A stretch of 64,000 nucleotides of DNA, from positions 6,462,750-6,526,749 of the forward strand of contig CAXIPT010000004.1 in assembly GCA_964030475.1 (NCBI GenBank), written 5' to 3'. The notes beneath the pieces were generated by a model. It ran no database searches. It saw only the letters and a list, made by a program, of their open reading frames with translations, and was not told the DNA's origin. This stretch comes from Tethya wilhelma. Taxonomy: Eukaryota > Porifera > Demospongiae > Tethyida > Tethyidae. Shown in pieces: positions 62,783 to 64,000 of the stretch. How positions within the stretch are numbered: position 1 is the stretch's first letter; the number at the start of each line of letters is the position of its first letter. Both the position numbers and the translations under genes were made by a program.

Positions 62783-63749
62783 CAAGGACACCCGGAAGTG
62801 AAAAATGCACCCGGAAATGAACTTTGCTATAGGGAATTTTGTATGGGGAAAATTCAAGATGGCCGACTGAATTTCAAGTTGTCTTATAGGCCAAGTTTAC
62901 TCAGTTTTCACTCCTTCACGATGACTTTTGCGTATTGTTCTCATGAAAATAGTTGCACTAGAATTGCCAGAAAGCTAAATTAACAATGAAGCTGAACTGA
63001 CAGTGGCAAAAAGGCCTCGTGACTACTTGGACTTTTGCTGGAAGGAGCCATCTTCACATTTTTTGGGCAAGCATTTGCACTTCTGCAAATCACTTCAAAC
63101 TTGGTAAGTACGTTTAACTAAGGTAGTTTTACAATTTTGTATGACATCACAGTAGCCTCAATAAGTTGGTTGCAGTATGCGTGTACTTGAAAATAGGGGT
63201 TTTATAGATATTGTTTACATCATTTTCACTAGCTTTTGAGGGTAAACTTGTTCAAATAACCTGTCATCAACATTTAGCAACTCATTCTCTCTCAATAAAC
63301 ATCATAAACTAAGTCTATCTACCTTTCTTTTTCATACAGGTACCTGTTCTTTGTTGTGCTTTTCTGCAAAGTTTCAATATTCATCATTTTCATATTTTTT
63401 GGGCAAGGTCTTAGAGTTTGCCAAATCGACTCAAAATTGCAGAAGGAAGAGATAATGGACTGTAGATTAATATTTATAAATGTATGTTGTTTGCAGTACA
63501 GTTTGTAGCCTGCAAAATCTCACTATTTGTGTACCCCTCTCTTGTTTCTGCCATTTTTCTGCTCATTAACTGCTCACGTGATAGCCGTGGCGCGATGCTT
63601 TGATAACTCGTATTTTAATTTTTGACAGCTGCTAAATTGCCGTGCTTTATTAATCTGTATTTCGCAGTCAGTATCCAATTAGCGCCATATGATATTACGT
63701 AATAAATGTCATAGAAACCAAGTAAACACCTACTTCCGGGGTGTCCTTG
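62783..63749. mobile_element. Possible non-autonomous element with CAAGGACACC ends
   Basis: CAAGGACACCCGGAAGT at 62783 is matched by an inverted copy (ACTTCCGGGGTGTCCTTG) ending at 63749. The 967-base interior has repeated TTTTTTGGGCAAG motifs but no long frame. The ends are short and the case is weaker than for the other elements. Confidence 0.4.
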
Positions 63750-64000
63750 AGAAAGTATGGGAAAAGGTGGGTCCATAGATAATACATACTCACCGTGGAT
63801 ATGAAACGCGCCTGTTTTACGGGGAAATTACGGAGAATTTACACGCGAAGCTTGCAGCTGCTTTGCGGAAGCGCTGCAAATTAGCGACAGACCACTACCT
63901 AACAACCAGACCACAGCACTGCTACAAGACTGAGTTTTCAAGGAGGTACTCCCCCTGAACCACTTCAACCGTGGTTTTACGTTCCAGAGGTAATGGCATG

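Larger units (their letters stand above)
62260..64000. other. Repeat-rich 3' region without a recognised gene
   Basis: After the duplicated segment there is a short tandem repeat (62573-62650) and a large inverted repeat. I see no exon with two good splice sites in this stretch. Confidence 0.5.

Overview
The window is eukaryotic: genes are split into short exons with GT..AG introns, intergenic DNA is AT-rich and full of CA/TG microsatellites, and hairpin-forming miniature transposons are everywhere. The gene content (adhesion GPCR with Ig, SRCR, NIDO and EGF modules, an ADAM protease, an EAR-repeat propeller protein, a Roco GTPase with death domains, an expanded-type kinase with HRDLTARN) fits an early-branching animal, most likely a demosponge such as Amphimedon. 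That assignment is an inference from family content and style, not a database match. Layout. (1) 1-7.5 kb: sparse sequence with one probable terminal exon (6830-7156). (2) 8.8-15.7 kb, + strand: a secreted EAR/EPTP beta-propeller protein with a TATA box, a 5' UTR exon, a signal-peptide exon, two short coil exons and one large exon. (3) 16.2-24.25 kb, - strand: a complete 17-exon ADAM metalloprotease, one intron of which holds two nested transposons. (4) 25.2-41.6 kb, + strand: a 32-exon adhesion GPCR of about 2612 residues, divergent from the ADAM gene. (5) 42.1-45.5 kb, + strand: glycogen synthase, first four exons plus a C-terminal exon; its middle is lost at assembly gaps (N at 44563, 44715, 45052) where a minus-strand TPR exon sits. 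(6) 46.8-62.3 kb: a candidate signalling locus. It holds a glycine-zipper protein (-), a death domain-Roc-COR-death domain GTPase (+) divergent from it, a kinase with a coiled-coil tail (+), and a near-identical second copy of the terminal death-domain exon. (7) 62.3-64 kb: repeats and unassigned sequence. All splice junctions were read by eye; phases were checked by summing exon lengths, and the ADAM, EAR, GPCR and Roco models keep frame throughout. The most interesting features are the GPCR architecture with an internally duplicated SRCR-NIDO-EGF cassette, the DD-Roc-COR-DD protein beside a glycine-zipper protein, and the exon-level duplication of a death domain. A layered set of nested hairpin transposons, several with visible target-site duplications, makes up much of the non-coding DNA.
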